Shown here: in pieces, positions 18,881-27,484 of the stretch | Position numbering within the stretch: position 1 is the stretch's first letter | How the letters are laid out: every line of letters starts with the position of its first letter | NCBI GenBank assembly: GCA_964513465.1 | Contig: CAZEMR010000001.1 | Location: 124,001-188,000, forward strand | Source of the DNA: CAZEMR01 sp964513465 | Lineage (GTDB): Bacteria; Bacteroidota; Ignavibacteria; Kapaibacteriales; UBA2268 | Length of the DNA: 64,000 bases | Direction: 5' to 3' | The notes under the pieces: model-generated | The model's input: the letters and a program-made list of their open reading frames with translations, nothing else | Database searches by the model: none | Told to the model about the DNA's origin: nothing | Made by a program: the position numbers and the translations under genes

Positions 18881-19639
18881 CTAAACTTTTTCCTGCGTTT
18901 TGATAGAGCTTCCCGAAATTACAGGTACCACCGGAAACAGATTGAAATCGAGCGCCGTATCGATATCCTTTTCAAAGCCAATGCTTTTAAGGAAAATGGC
19001 GTGCTCGCGCTGCATCAGGAAATTCGTCAGATCGACCGAATGCAGATTGTACAAATTTTTCGCAGCGTCTGCCGTATCGGTCAGCTCGACCTCTTTGTGA
19101 GACTGCTTCAGCGAATTAATATATGCGCCGGCGCAGAGCGTATCCTCATAAGCCATACGACCGTTTGTGCCTGCGCATAAGAATGTGACGTTTATATTCT
19201 CGTTATTAATTTCATCATCGAGATAATTCTCGTTCATGAAATCCAGCACAGCGGTGATATTAACAAATCCGCCTACGATTCTGACCGCCGCCTGGCGTGC
19301 TTTTCCGAATATCTGAGTGCCGTTGCTTGTTGATATTATCACCGTTTTATCGGCTACTTTTTCGGCAGTATATTCGTCCGGAGAATTCCCGGCATCGAAT
19401 CCGTTGGGCTTGACTCCGTTGCGCTCTCCGCCGAGAAATCGGACTTCCCGGCTGAGACTGCTATAAATCTTAACTGCCTTTTCGGTGGTTTCGCTTGGGA
19501 TTACTTCTTTTGCTCCGCGATAAATCGCCGCGCATACACTCGTGCTGGCGCGAAAAACGTCGATCATTACAACGATATGGTCATTAAACTGATTCTCAGT
19601 CTCCGGAAAAAATGGCGTTAAAAAAGCGTCGATTTTCAT
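18881..19639 (-). CDS. comB: 2-phosphosulfolactate phosphatase (ComB family)
   Basis: Members hydrolyse (2R)-phospho-3-sulfolactate to sulfolactate. This 252-residue protein shows the family's conserved stretches: DVFRASTSVCAAI (about 26-39), LGGERNGVKPNGFDAGNSP (about 74-92), IISTSNGTQIF and CAGTNGRMAYEDTLCAGAY. No other sulfolactate or coenzyme M gene (ComA, ComC) is visible in the window, so the use of the product is unclear; sulfonate or sulfonolipid metabolism is conceivable. Confidence 0.88.
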   Translation of the reverse strand: MKIDAFLTPFFPETENQFNDHIVVMIDVFRASTSVCAAIYRGAKEVIPSETTEKAVKIYSSLSREVRFLGGERNGVKPNGFDAGNSPDEYTAEKVADKTVIISTSNGTQIFGKARQAAVRIVGGFVNITAVLDFMNENYLDDEINNENINVTFLCAGTNGRMAYEDTLCAGAYINSLKQSHKEVELTDTADAAKNLYNLHSVDLTNFLMQREHAIFLKSIGFEKDIDTALDFNLFPVVPVISGSSIKTQEKV

Positions 19640-19665
19640 AAACTGCTATGTTTTATAGTTACTTA

Positions 19666-19697
19666 CAAATATATTTGAAAAAAATGACAAGTTCAAG
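19666..19697 (-). promoter_or_regulatory. Candidate Bacteroidota-type promoter of comB
   Basis: Minus strand: -33 CTTG (19694-19697, three of four bases of TTTG), a 20-base spacer, and a perfect -7 TATATTTG (19666-19673), ending 26 bases before the comB start. Confidence 0.45.
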
Positions 19698-19793
19698 AAT
19701 TAACTTGATTTTGTTTAAAAAAATTAATCATTTCTTTCTCCGGTTTCAAATTTAAATTACTCCGGCCAAATTAAAAAAATTTTTTTTCCATGA

Positions 19794-19801
19794 TAAATTT
19801 G
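19794..19801 (+). promoter_or_regulatory. Possible -7 element for the kdsA operon
   Basis: TAAATTTG matches TAnnTTTG 71 bases before kdsA in very AT-rich DNA; no -33 TTTG is present. Low confidence because of base composition. Confidence 0.25.
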
Positions 19802-19872
19802 TATGGGGTTTTTTAATTAGCCGGTGAGTGGATATTTTTGCATAGAGAAAATAAACCAATCGAAAGATAAAC

Positions 19873-20658
19873 ATGCAATCGGAAAAATTTATCTTAATCG
19901 CCGGGCCCTGCGTGATCGAATCCGAGTCGATGCTCGACGAAACCGCCGCAACTCTGAAATCGATTACCGATGGGCGGGATGTGGACTTTTATTTCAAGGC
20001 ATCGTATAAAAAGGCTAACCGCACAAGTTATGAATCATTTACGGGGATCGGCGATGAGCGGGCACTCAACCTGCTCGCCGACACCGCCGCTAAATACGGC
20101 CTGCGGACTATTACTGACGTCCACACCGCCGAAGAAGCGGAAATGGCCGCCGCATTTGTGGATGCGCTCCAGATTCCCGCATTTCTGAGCCGCCAGACCG
20201 AACTACTGATCGCCGCCGCGCGAACCGGCAAGCAGATTAATATTAAAAAGGCGCAGTTCATGGCCCCCGAGGATATGCACCGCGCCGCCGATAAAGTCAG
20301 CAAAGCCGGCAATAAACAAATCTGGCTGACCGAGCGCGGCACATTCTACGGATACCACGACCTTGTGGTCGACTATCGCTCGCTGCTGATTATGCGTCAA
20401 AGCGGCTATCCGGTGATCTACGACGCGACGCATTCGGTGCAGCAGCCCTCGCGCGGAGCCCAATCCGGCGGACGTCCGGAGTTCATCCGGCCACTGGCCC
20501 GGGCTGCGTCAGCTACGGGAATCGACGGGATATTTTTCGAGACCCATCCGGATCCGGCAAATGCCAAAAGCGATGCCGCATCGCAGCTTCCGCTCAATCT
20601 GGCAGAAAATTTTTTAAACGAGATATTGGAAATCCATGATATTATTTCCAAAAAATAG
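19873..20658 (+). CDS. kdsA: 3-deoxy-8-phosphooctulonate synthase
   Basis: Condenses PEP with arabinose-5-phosphate to Kdo-8-phosphate for the LPS inner core. The 261-residue protein has AGPCVIESESM (about 11-21), the KASYKKANRTS loop (about 44-54) and YDATHSVQQPS (about 183-193), which separates KdsA from DAHP synthases. Its 3' end overlaps the LptC-like gene by 23 bases, coupling Kdo synthesis to LPS export. Confidence 0.94.
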   Translation: MQSEKFILIAGPCVIESESMLDETAATLKSITDGRDVDFYFKASYKKANRTSYESFTGIGDERALNLLADTAAKYGLRTITDVHTAEEAEMAAAFVDALQIPAFLSRQTELLIAAARTGKQINIKKAQFMAPEDMHRAADKVSKAGNKQIWLTERGTFYGYHDLVVDYRSLLIMRQSGYPVIYDATHSVQQPSRGAQSGGRPEFIRPLARAASATGIDGIFFETHPDPANAKSDAASQLPLNLAENFLNEILEIHDIISKK

Positions 20659-21202
20659 TTTTTTATTTCCGCTTATTATTTTTATAATAATAATTGCATT
20701 TTTGAGCGTGGGATGCTCCGACAGCGACGTTGTTCCCAAAAAAATCGAAGATTCACTTGATGTATCCAAGGTTCCCGACCAGATGGGATGGGATGTAGAG
20801 GTGATGTTCTTTGATTCTTCGCGCACTAAGGCCATACTTAATGCCCGAAAAGCAAGCGTATTCAACGATCGTATGGAAACCGTGCTCGAAGGCGGCATAC
20901 GCGTGGAATTTATGTCCAAAACATCCGGCAAACGCGTCAGCCTGCTTACGGCCAACAGCGCCGTGGTCGACGACAAAACCCGCGATATGCTGGCCCGCGG
21001 CAATGTTGTGGTGATATCAGACAGCACAAACACACGGCTCGAGACAGAATTGCTGAAATGGGATAACGCCACCCAGAAGCTGTATTCCACTGAATTTGTT
21101 ACAATTACATCGCCGCTTGAGAAATTGCAGGGCTATGGTTTCGAATCGGATCAGACATTAACAAATTATACGATAAAAAGAGTGAGAGGAGAGCAAAGAT
21201 GA
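20636..21202 (+). CDS. lptC: LptC-like LPS export lipoprotein
   Basis: A 188-residue periplasmic protein. The hydrophobic N-terminus ends in SVGC (C27), a lipobox, so it should be a lipoprotein as is common for LptC in Bacteroidota. The rest is beta-rich with the OstA/LptC pattern (VEVMFFDSSRTKAILNA, LLTANSAVVDDKTRDM, LETELLKWD). LptC passes LPS from the LptBFG transporter to LptA. It starts inside kdsA and ends with an ATGA overlap with tpiA. Confidence 0.82.
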   Translation: MILFPKNSFLFPLIIFIIIIAFLSVGCSDSDVVPKKIEDSLDVSKVPDQMGWDVEVMFFDSSRTKAILNARKASVFNDRMETVLEGGIRVEFMSKTSGKRVSLLTANSAVVDDKTRDMLARGNVVVISDSTNTRLETELLKWDNATQKLYSTEFVTITSPLEKLQGYGFESDQTLTNYTIKRVRGEQR

Positions 21203-21972
21203 AACAAATGCTTATCGCAGGAAACTGGAAAATGCATACAAATGCTTTCGAATCAAGGAAGTTAGCCGAATATATCGCCGGCGGACTTATCCCAAAAGGT
21301 GAATTAATTCCGAATGTCCTCGTTTGTCCGCCATTTACAAGCCTGGAATCAGTCAGCGATGCACTCAAAGGCACCCGGGTGCGACTTGGTGCACAAAACT
21401 GCCATTTTGAAAGCAAGGGCGCCTATACAGGCGAAATATCAGTCCCGATGATTCGACACCTCAGAGCCGGTTTCATCATTTGCGGACACTCAGAGCGGCG
21501 TCATATCTTCGGAGAGTCCGATGAAACCATCAATCGTAAGGTACTCGCCACAGTCGAAGGGTCGATGACTGCAATTCTGTGCATCGGCGAGACATTAGAT
21601 GAACGCAAAGCCGGAAAAACATTCGACGTGCTTCGCCGTCAACTCGACGAAGGCCTCAAAAACGTAGAAGAAGGCCATATATTCAATATTGTGATTGCTT
21701 ACGAACCCGTATGGGCTATCGGCACTGGCGAATCGGCCAGCCGCGACCAGATTAACGAAGCCCACAAATGGATCAGAAAATATTATCAGGATAAAATCGG
21801 CGGCGATGCAGGACAAATATTAATACTCTACGGCGGAAGCATGAATCCCAAAAATGCAGAGGAAATTCTCTCAATACCCGACGTCAACGGCGGACTCATT
21901 GGCGGGGCCTCGCTCGATGCCGACTCATTCCTTTCGATTATTGCAACAGCGGAGAATATTCTGAAGCAATGA
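21199..21972 (+). CDS. tpiA: Triosephosphate isomerase
   Basis: Interconverts dihydroxyacetone phosphate and glyceraldehyde-3-phosphate. At 257 residues it is of normal length. Seen are the N-terminal GNWKMH, the catalytic histidine in CGHSERR and the glutamate in AYEPVWAIGTG, plus LYGGSMNPKN. It overlaps lptC and pgsA by four bases each, an arrangement that ties glycerol-3-phosphate supply to lipid synthesis genes. Confidence 0.97.
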   Translation: MKQMLIAGNWKMHTNAFESRKLAEYIAGGLIPKGELIPNVLVCPPFTSLESVSDALKGTRVRLGAQNCHFESKGAYTGEISVPMIRHLRAGFIICGHSERRHIFGESDETINRKVLATVEGSMTAILCIGETLDERKAGKTFDVLRRQLDEGLKNVEEGHIFNIVIAYEPVWAIGTGESASRDQINEAHKWIRKYYQDKIGGDAGQILILYGGSMNPKNAEEILSIPDVNGGLIGGASLDADSFLSIIATAENILKQ

Positions 21973-22562
21973 AGCTAAGTATGCCCAATATTTTCAGCCT
22001 GTCGAGGATAATAATTGCCCCGATATTCCTCATACTGGTGGTCGAAGGCGGATCGGCAAATATCGTAATCGCCTGCATTCTGTTTGTGGTCGGGGCGCTG
22101 ACCGATTACTTCGACGGCTGGTTCGCACGCCGATACCACGAAGTCACCAAATGGGGCAAATTCTTCGACCCATTGGCCGATAAATTTCTGACCACTGCTG
22201 CGTTTATCGCATTTGTAGTGCTCGATATTATTCCATTCTGGATGGTGGCCGTTATCATCGTCAGGGATTTCGGCACCACCGCCATGCGCGCTTACGCCGA
22301 TTCGGTGCAAAGCTCCATCAAAACATCGAAGTCCGCAAAATTCAAAACATTTCTGCAGATGACATTTATCGCCATCCTGCTGTTTGCCCTGCTGCTGCGC
22401 CACACAGGAGCGGTAGAGGCCGCTTTGATGGACTCGATTATATATTCCGACGGAATATATATATCCATGCTGGCGCTTACTCTGATAACCGTATGGACAG
22501 CAATAGAATATCTGATTCAAAACAAAAAGCTGTTCTCGACATTCTGGAGCCGCGTTGTTTAA
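21969..22562 (+). CDS. pgsA: CDP-diacylglycerol-glycerol-3-phosphate phosphatidyltransferase
   Basis: Integral membrane enzyme making phosphatidylglycerophosphate. The CDP-alcohol phosphotransferase signature is complete: TDYFDGWFARRYHEVTKWG then KFFDPLADK (about 45-72). The 197 residues include about five membrane helices. It overlaps tpiA (ATGA) and the next gene, pgpA, which performs the following step. Confidence 0.95.
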   Translation: MKLSMPNIFSLSRIIIAPIFLILVVEGGSANIVIACILFVVGALTDYFDGWFARRYHEVTKWGKFFDPLADKFLTTAAFIAFVVLDIIPFWMVAVIIVRDFGTTAMRAYADSVQSSIKTSKSAKFKTFLQMTFIAILLFALLLRHTGAVEAALMDSIIYSDGIYISMLALTLITVWTAIEYLIQNKKLFSTFWSRVV

Positions 22563-23067
22563 TAAAATCGGTGGACGAGCGGCCTTCGACCGCGATATGG
22601 CATTTGTCACAGGCGGCGGAGTCGGGTTGCTCCCGGGCGCACCGGGCACATGGGGTTCGGCCGCAGCGCTTATCGTGCTGCTTATACCCGTGGATCACCG
22701 CCCCTGGGTATTGCTGCCCTTAATAATTCTGGTATTTCTGCTATCAATTCCCTCAATCCGTCGAGTCGAGGAACGCTGCGGACCCGACCCCGGATTCATA
22801 GTAATCGACGAAATACTGGGCATGTGGGTGGCATTATTGTGGCCGGATGTGTATAATGGCGCAATTTGGTTGATTTTACTCTTTTGTTTTTACAGAATTT
22901 TTGATATATTTAAAATATGGCCATTGAACCTATTGAACGCAAGGCATGGAGCGATATACGTGCTCGTCGACGACATCGCGGCGGGATTAATGGCCGCATT
23001 TACCATTTCCATCCTGAAAATTGGAGCTCAGATAGCCCTGTTCGCAATATTTGGCTTAAGCCTTTAA
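22555..23067 (+). CDS. pgpA: Phosphatidylglycerophosphatase A
   Basis: Dephosphorylates phosphatidylglycerophosphate to phosphatidylglycerol, right after PgsA. The 170-residue membrane protein shows the PgpA motifs GLLPGAPGTWGS (about 23-34) and VIDEILGMWVAL (about 82-93) and several hydrophobic helices. The start is a TTG that overlaps the last eight bases of pgsA; no later start keeps the conserved N-terminus so well. Confidence 0.92.
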   Translation: MFNKIGGRAAFDRDMAFVTGGGVGLLPGAPGTWGSAAALIVLLIPVDHRPWVLLPLIILVFLLSIPSIRRVEERCGPDPGFIVIDEILGMWVALLWPDVYNGAIWLILLFCFYRIFDIFKIWPLNLLNARHGAIYVLVDDIAAGLMAAFTISILKIGAQIALFAIFGLSL

Positions 23068-23233
23068 ATAAATAAATTAAAAAATGCTGATTTTGATTAA
23101 AAATTTTAAATATTTCTTTGTAATTCAGCATAAATTCTTTATCTTAAAGAAAATATTGTAAAAATGTTTTTCATTTCCTTAATTAAATTCTATCCTTCAT
23201 GTTTTCTTTCTCACAAATCAAAAGGGTTAGTTT

Positions 23234-23551
23234 ATGAGCTTAAACAAGACCGATCTCATTACCAACGTGGCCGAAAAAGCCGACATGACAAAGGTCAACG
23301 CCGAAAAAGCGATTAATGCAACTTTGGAATCAATTTCCGAAGAGCTCGCAGCCGGCGGAAATGTTACATTAATCGGTTTCGGTACATTCTCTGTTTATGA
23401 GAGATCAGCCAGAAAAGGCAAAAACCCGCGTACCGGCGAAACAATTGATATCCCCGAGAAAAAAGTGCCCAAGTTCAAACCCGGCAAAAGCCTCTCGGAA
23501 GCTGTGGATGCGCCTAAGAAAAAGGCCAAAAAGAAAAAATCCAAGAAGTAA
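23234..23551 (+). CDS. hup: HU/IHF-family DNA-binding protein
   Basis: A 105-residue histone-like protein. The HU fold covers residues 1-92, with GFGTFSVYERSARKGKNPRTG forming the DNA-binding arms (about 47-68). An added tail of nearly pure Lys (about 92-105) is unusual beside the typical 90-residue HU and should increase non-specific DNA affinity. It stands alone between a 166-base AT-rich leader and a strong terminator. Confidence 0.93.
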   Translation: MSLNKTDLITNVAEKADMTKVNAEKAINATLESISEELAAGGNVTLIGFGTFSVYERSARKGKNPRTGETIDIPEKKVPKFKPGKSLSEAVDAPKKKAKKKKSKK

Positions 23552-23571
23552 AAAATTCGGATTTTGTAAAA

Positions 23572-23600
23572 AAGCCGTTCTTTCGAACGGCTTTTTTTGT
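23572..23600 (+). terminator. Intrinsic terminator of the HU gene
   Basis: AAGCCGTTC (23572-23580), loop TTTC, GAACGGCTT (23585-23593), then a T-run. A textbook rho-independent terminator 20 bases after the stop. Confidence 0.93.
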
Positions 23601-23646
23601 TAAATTAGTAGAATTTTTATATTGACGATATTCGAGTGCAATTTGT

Positions 23647-24573
23647 ATGAACCAGACAGCTATGTTATCAAAACCGCATCTACTTGAGACAAACGACCTT
23701 ACGGTGGAGGATATCTACCTTATTTTCGATCGCGCCCGCTATTTTATCGATAATTACCAGCGGGGCGAAAAATTCCCGGATCTGAAAGGTGTTACCTGTG
23801 CGCTGGCTTTTTTCGAGCCTTCCACTCGTACCAAACTTTCGTTCGAACTGGCCTGCAAGCAGCTTTCGTCCGATACTCTTTCATTCCAGTCGAGCTCCAG
23901 CAGCCTGACCAAAGGCGAATCGCTTATTGATACTCTTCGCACCATCGAGGCGATGGGCGTGCAGATATATATTGTTCGCCATACTCATTCCGGCGTTCCG
24001 AAATTTTTGCAGGAAAATACTCAGGGTATAATCGTGAACGCAGGCGACGGCAAACACGAGCATCCCACACAGGCCCTGCTCGACAACTTTACTTTATACC
24101 GCCATTTCGGCAAAGTCGAGGGGCTGAAGGTTTGCATCGTGGGCGACATTATGCACAGCCGCGTTGCCAGATCGAATATTCAGATGCTGCAGACCCTTGG
24201 CGCAAAAGTCGCAGCTTGCGGCCCGGGCACACTATTGCCACGCAATCTGAAGAATTGGGGAGTAGAGATAATACCCACAATAGACGATGCGGTCGAATGG
24301 GCCGACGTCATGCTGATGCTCCGCCTTCAGCGCGAGCGTATGTCGAGCGGATTATTACCCACATTACGGGAATATTCCACATATTATGGCGTAACACTCG
24401 ACCATTTTTCGCGCAAACCCGAGTTGGTGCTGATGCACCCCGGACCTGTGAATTATGGCATCGAACTGGATTATAAAATCAGTTCTTATCCAAACTGTCT
24501 GATTCAGACTCAGGTGACCCATGGCGTGTTCACCCGCATGGCGCTGATTTCTCTGTTGGCCCGGCATTTATAA
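23647..24573 (+). CDS. pyrB: Aspartate carbamoyltransferase catalytic chain
   Basis: First committed step of pyrimidine synthesis: carbamoyl phosphate plus aspartate. At 308 residues it has the carbamoyl-phosphate loop FFEPSTRTKLSFE (about 57-69), HPTQALLD (about 140-147) and MHPGPVNYG near the C-terminus. No pyrI regulatory chain or other pyr gene adjoins. An ATG is used with no strong ribosome site; an alternative ATG lies five codons later. Confidence 0.96.
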   Translation: MNQTAMLSKPHLLETNDLTVEDIYLIFDRARYFIDNYQRGEKFPDLKGVTCALAFFEPSTRTKLSFELACKQLSSDTLSFQSSSSSLTKGESLIDTLRTIEAMGVQIYIVRHTHSGVPKFLQENTQGIIVNAGDGKHEHPTQALLDNFTLYRHFGKVEGLKVCIVGDIMHSRVARSNIQMLQTLGAKVAACGPGTLLPRNLKNWGVEIIPTIDDAVEWADVMLMLRLQRERMSSGLLPTLREYSTYYGVTLDHFSRKPELVLMHPGPVNYGIELDYKISSYPNCLIQTQVTHGVFTRMALISLLARHL

Positions 24574-24601
24574 TCACAGAGGGAAGGCGGATTTATATAT
24601 A

Positions 24602-25477
24602 TTGAGCCCGGCAAAAGATATTTGGACAGTAATCGATCTGGTGCGCTGGGGCACTGAATTTTTCAGCGGAAAGGGAATTGAATCCCCGCGGCTGAATATG
24701 GAATTATTATTGTGCCACCTGCTCGGAATCGAAAGGATCGAGATATATTCTCAGTTCGACAAACCCCTGACACCAGACGAACTGAGCCGTTTACGCGAGA
24801 TGGTTATCCGGCGCGCTAAGCGCGAACCGCTGCAGTATATTATTGGCAGCACCGATTTTATGGGACTGACTATTCGCACAGGCCCCGCTGCTATTGTGCC
24901 GCGTCCGGAGACAGAGCTGCTTGCCGAAAAGGCCATAGCAGCGGCCAGGGATTACGCTGCTCCGCAGGTACTTGATATCGGATGCGGCTCCGGGTGCATA
25001 TCGATTGCGATTGCCAAAAAAGCAATCGCCGCACGCGTCGATGCCATTGATATTTCTGAAGATGCGCTGGCGCTTGCCCGCGAGAACGCACAGATCAACA
25101 ATGTGGAAAACATTTATATTTATAAATGTAATATTTTCGAAACCCTTTCGTTTCCAACTAAGTTTGATATAATTGTTTCGAATCCGCCTTATATTCCTTA
25201 CGAGGAATATAAAACGCTCGAGCCTGAGGTAGGAGATTACGAGCCGGAATTTGCTCTGACCGACGGCGGAGACGGCCTCGGGTTCTATCGGCGGCTGGCC
25301 GTGGTGATGGCTCGGATAATGCAACCAGAGGGCGTTTTTCTGTTGGAAATGGGCGCAGGGCAGGCAGGGGCTGTCGGAAAAATCTTCGCCCCGGCATTCG
25401 ATATTAAAATATATAATGATATGTCGGGGATTGCAAGAATCGCAATCGGCAAGTATAAAACCGGCGGCGAGTCGTAA
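24602..25477 (+). CDS. prmC: Peptide chain release factor N5-glutamine methyltransferase
   Basis: Methylates the GGQ glutamine of RF1 and RF2 using AdoMet. The 291-residue protein has an N-terminal helical domain (about 1-85) and a Rossmann methyltransferase domain with VLDIGCGSGCISIA (about 123-136) and the substrate-glutamine motif SNPPYIPYEE. The start is a TTG behind a GGAAGGCGG stretch. It follows pyrB by 28 bases. Confidence 0.94.
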   Translation: MSPAKDIWTVIDLVRWGTEFFSGKGIESPRLNMELLLCHLLGIERIEIYSQFDKPLTPDELSRLREMVIRRAKREPLQYIIGSTDFMGLTIRTGPAAIVPRPETELLAEKAIAAARDYAAPQVLDIGCGSGCISIAIAKKAIAARVDAIDISEDALALARENAQINNVENIYIYKCNIFETLSFPTKFDIIVSNPPYIPYEEYKTLEPEVGDYEPEFALTDGGDGLGFYRRLAVVMARIMQPEGVFLLEMGAGQAGAVGKIFAPAFDIKIYNDMSGIARIAIGKYKTGGES

Positions 25478-25669
25478 CATTTTCGGGGTTTGATGTGTCT
25501 TATGTTAAGCCCGGGTTAAGAATCGGGCAACAGATGATGAATTTTTAGCCGATGACCGGTGTGGAAGATAAATTGTCAGAGAAATTCCACAGGAAATTGG
25601 AAAAATTTTTTTAGTTTTGAATTCATTCATTTTGAATAAAGTCTTTTTTGCAATTTATACAGGTGATTT
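25478..25669. other. Gap before the STAS gene with two hairpins and a -7 element
   Basis: A 5-bp stem GCCCG/CGGGC (25509-25513, 25524-25528) follows prmC, without a T-run. A second stem TGTGGAA/TTCCACA lies further on around 25560-25591. TAGTTTTG at 25612-25619 fits the TAnnTTTG -7 consensus, 50 bases before the STAS gene, but lacks a -33 TTTG. Confidence 0.35.
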
Positions 25670-26014
25670 ATGTCACAAATCAAAAAAGAAGAACAAATCG
25701 GCGGCACACTGCTGCACCTAAAGGGTCAGTTCGTAGGCGGCGAAGAAACCGATCAGCTTCGCGATTCACTAAGGAATATAGCCGAGAAAAAGCAGAATAA
25801 TCTTATCATCAATCTCGATAAGGTTACCTATCTGAATTCGACAGCACTGGGAGTGCTGATATCGGCTCATGCGAATTTTGCGAAACGCGACGGCAAGATC
25901 ATCCTATGCAATGTGAGCAAATCGATCGAGAATATTTTCGTGATCACCAAGCTTTCGCTGGTATTTTCGATAACCGATACTCTGGACGAAGCAATAGAGG
26001 AAATTCAGAAGTAG
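25670..26014 (+). CDS. STAS-domain anti-sigma factor antagonist
   Basis: A 114-residue single STAS domain of the SpoIIAA/RsbV type. The conserved loop LNSTALGVLISAH (about 62-74) carries the serine normally phosphorylated by an anti-sigma kinase, so partner switching is possible. No RsbW-type kinase or PP2C phosphatase lies beside it. It precedes the ExbB gene by 61 bases and may be transcribed with it. Confidence 0.85.
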   Translation: MSQIKKEEQIGGTLLHLKGQFVGGEETDQLRDSLRNIAEKKQNNLIINLDKVTYLNSTALGVLISAHANFAKRDGKIILCNVSKSIENIFVITKLSLVFSITDTLDEAIEEIQK

Positions 26015-26075
26015 AGTTTTTCAATCATGCATATATATATCTGTTTATCAAATAATTAATTGAAAGGTTTTTTCA

Positions 26076-26858
26076 ATGAAAAACTTATTTAATGTTATTG
26101 TAATCGTTTTGTCTTTAGCAGTAGCTTATACGATTTATTTTGCTGTGTTGGGTAATCCCGACAACTTCAAAGACCCCGAGATAAAACACGAACCGAAACC
26201 CGGAAACGTACTTGGCACAATCTACACCGGCGGCCCGCTCGTAGGCCTTCTGATGGCTCTTGTAATTATATCCGTTACCTTTACATTCGAACGTACTTTC
26301 TCTATCAACAAAGCCAAAGGCAAAGGCAATCCCGCAATCTTTATCCGTAAGGTGATTGACAACCTGCAGAAAGGAGATATGGAAGCGGCCCTTGCCGAGT
26401 GCGACAAACAACGCGGCAGCGTGGCTAATGTGCTCCGGGCCGCAATCGAGCGCTTCAAAGAGGTCGAGGACGACCCCGAATATGGCGCCGAGAAAAAGAT
26501 TGCCGAGACCCAGCGCGCAATCGACGAGGCTATGAACCTCGAAACTCCGCTTCTGGAGAAAAACCTGGTTATACTCTCGACTGTTGCATCGGTCGCAGTG
26601 CTTGTCGGTCTGCTTGGTACGACAATCGGTATGATCCGCGCATTCCAGGCTCTTGCAGTCAGCGGTACCGTATCCGCCGTCCAGCTTTCGATCGGTATCT
26701 CCGAGGCACTCTACAACACAGCAGGCGGCCTTATCGGAGCTATTGTATCGATTCTTGCATACAACTTCTTTACAACAAAAGTTGATAATTTCGTTTATAT
26801 GATTGATGAGGCTATCCTTAATATTACACAGATATTTACAGCCAGAGTCAAGAAATAA
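26076..26858 (+). CDS. exbB: MotA/TolQ/ExbB proton channel protein
   Basis: Inner-membrane proton channel subunit that energises TonB. The 260 residues hold an N-terminal helix (about 5-22), a helix at about 50-72 (GLLMALVIISVTF), a long cytoplasmic loop with TQRAIDEAMNLE, and two helices (about 160-190 with VGLLGTTIGMIRAF, and 210-235 with GGLIGAIVSILAYNFF) in the conserved ExbB core. It heads a cluster with two ExbD and two TonB genes. Confidence 0.93.
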   Translation: MKNLFNVIVIVLSLAVAYTIYFAVLGNPDNFKDPEIKHEPKPGNVLGTIYTGGPLVGLLMALVIISVTFTFERTFSINKAKGKGNPAIFIRKVIDNLQKGDMEAALAECDKQRGSVANVLRAAIERFKEVEDDPEYGAEKKIAETQRAIDEAMNLETPLLEKNLVILSTVASVAVLVGLLGTTIGMIRAFQALAVSGTVSAVQLSIGISEALYNTAGGLIGAIVSILAYNFFTTKVDNFVYMIDEAILNITQIFTARVKK

Positions 26859-26903
26859 GTATTAATTTAATTAAGTTGAATTAATCATAACAGGGAGCAA
26901 TCC

Positions 26904-27419
26904 GTGCCTAAAGTAAAAAAGAAAAGAGTAGGGTTTGTGATCGACATGACTCCGCTTGTTGATATAACATTTCTGTTGCTTACATTCTTTATGTTTACCG
27001 CCAAGTTCAAAACCGAAGCGGAAGCAGAGCAGAAATTCTTCATCAAGCGCCCTGCAGCTACGGCCGATACTTCCAAGCTTCCGCAGCACGACCTGGCAAT
27101 TATCAAGGTGGCCATCGATTCGGCAACAGCCGATACTTCGTATTATTACGAACTGATTAACGAGACCGATCGCCAGACCGTGTGGGCGTCTGTTGAGGGA
27201 ATCCCCCAGGAACAACTGGATGATCCCCAGCTCCAGGTAGACCTCGATATGCTGGATAATCTTATCGGCGCTACCCGGCGGGTGCGGCCCGAAACAGTAT
27301 TCGCTGTCGACGCCGATAAACGGCTTCGGTTCCAGTGGGTATGGGACGCAATGGACAAGCTCAGGAAGAATCGGGCAACGGTGTTTAATTACATTACCGA
27401 AAAACGCGGCGGAATGTAA
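26904..27419 (+). CDS. exbD: ExbD/TolR biopolymer transport protein (first copy)
   Basis: A 171-residue inner-membrane protein with one N-terminal helix and a periplasmic domain. The signature VIDMTPLVDITFLLLTFFMF (about 14-33) includes the aspartate that takes part in proton translocation. The periplasmic part is longer than in E. coli ExbD (141). It stands between exbB and a second exbD. Confidence 0.93.
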   Translation: MPKVKKKRVGFVIDMTPLVDITFLLLTFFMFTAKFKTEAEAEQKFFIKRPAATADTSKLPQHDLAIIKVAIDSATADTSYYYELINETDRQTVWASVEGIPQEQLDDPQLQVDLDMLDNLIGATRRVRPETVFAVDADKRLRFQWVWDAMDKLRKNRATVFNYITEKRGGM

Positions 27420-27484
27420 GTTTTCCGCTAAAGGATCATCTACCAAATAAAATTAAAATGTAAAAAACTAAATTGGAGTGATAT

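Noticed and set aside
23084..23131. ATGCTGA/TCAGCAT inverted repeat before the HU gene
   Set aside because: The 7-bp arms are 34 bases apart in AT-rich DNA; too weak to call a hairpin or operator.
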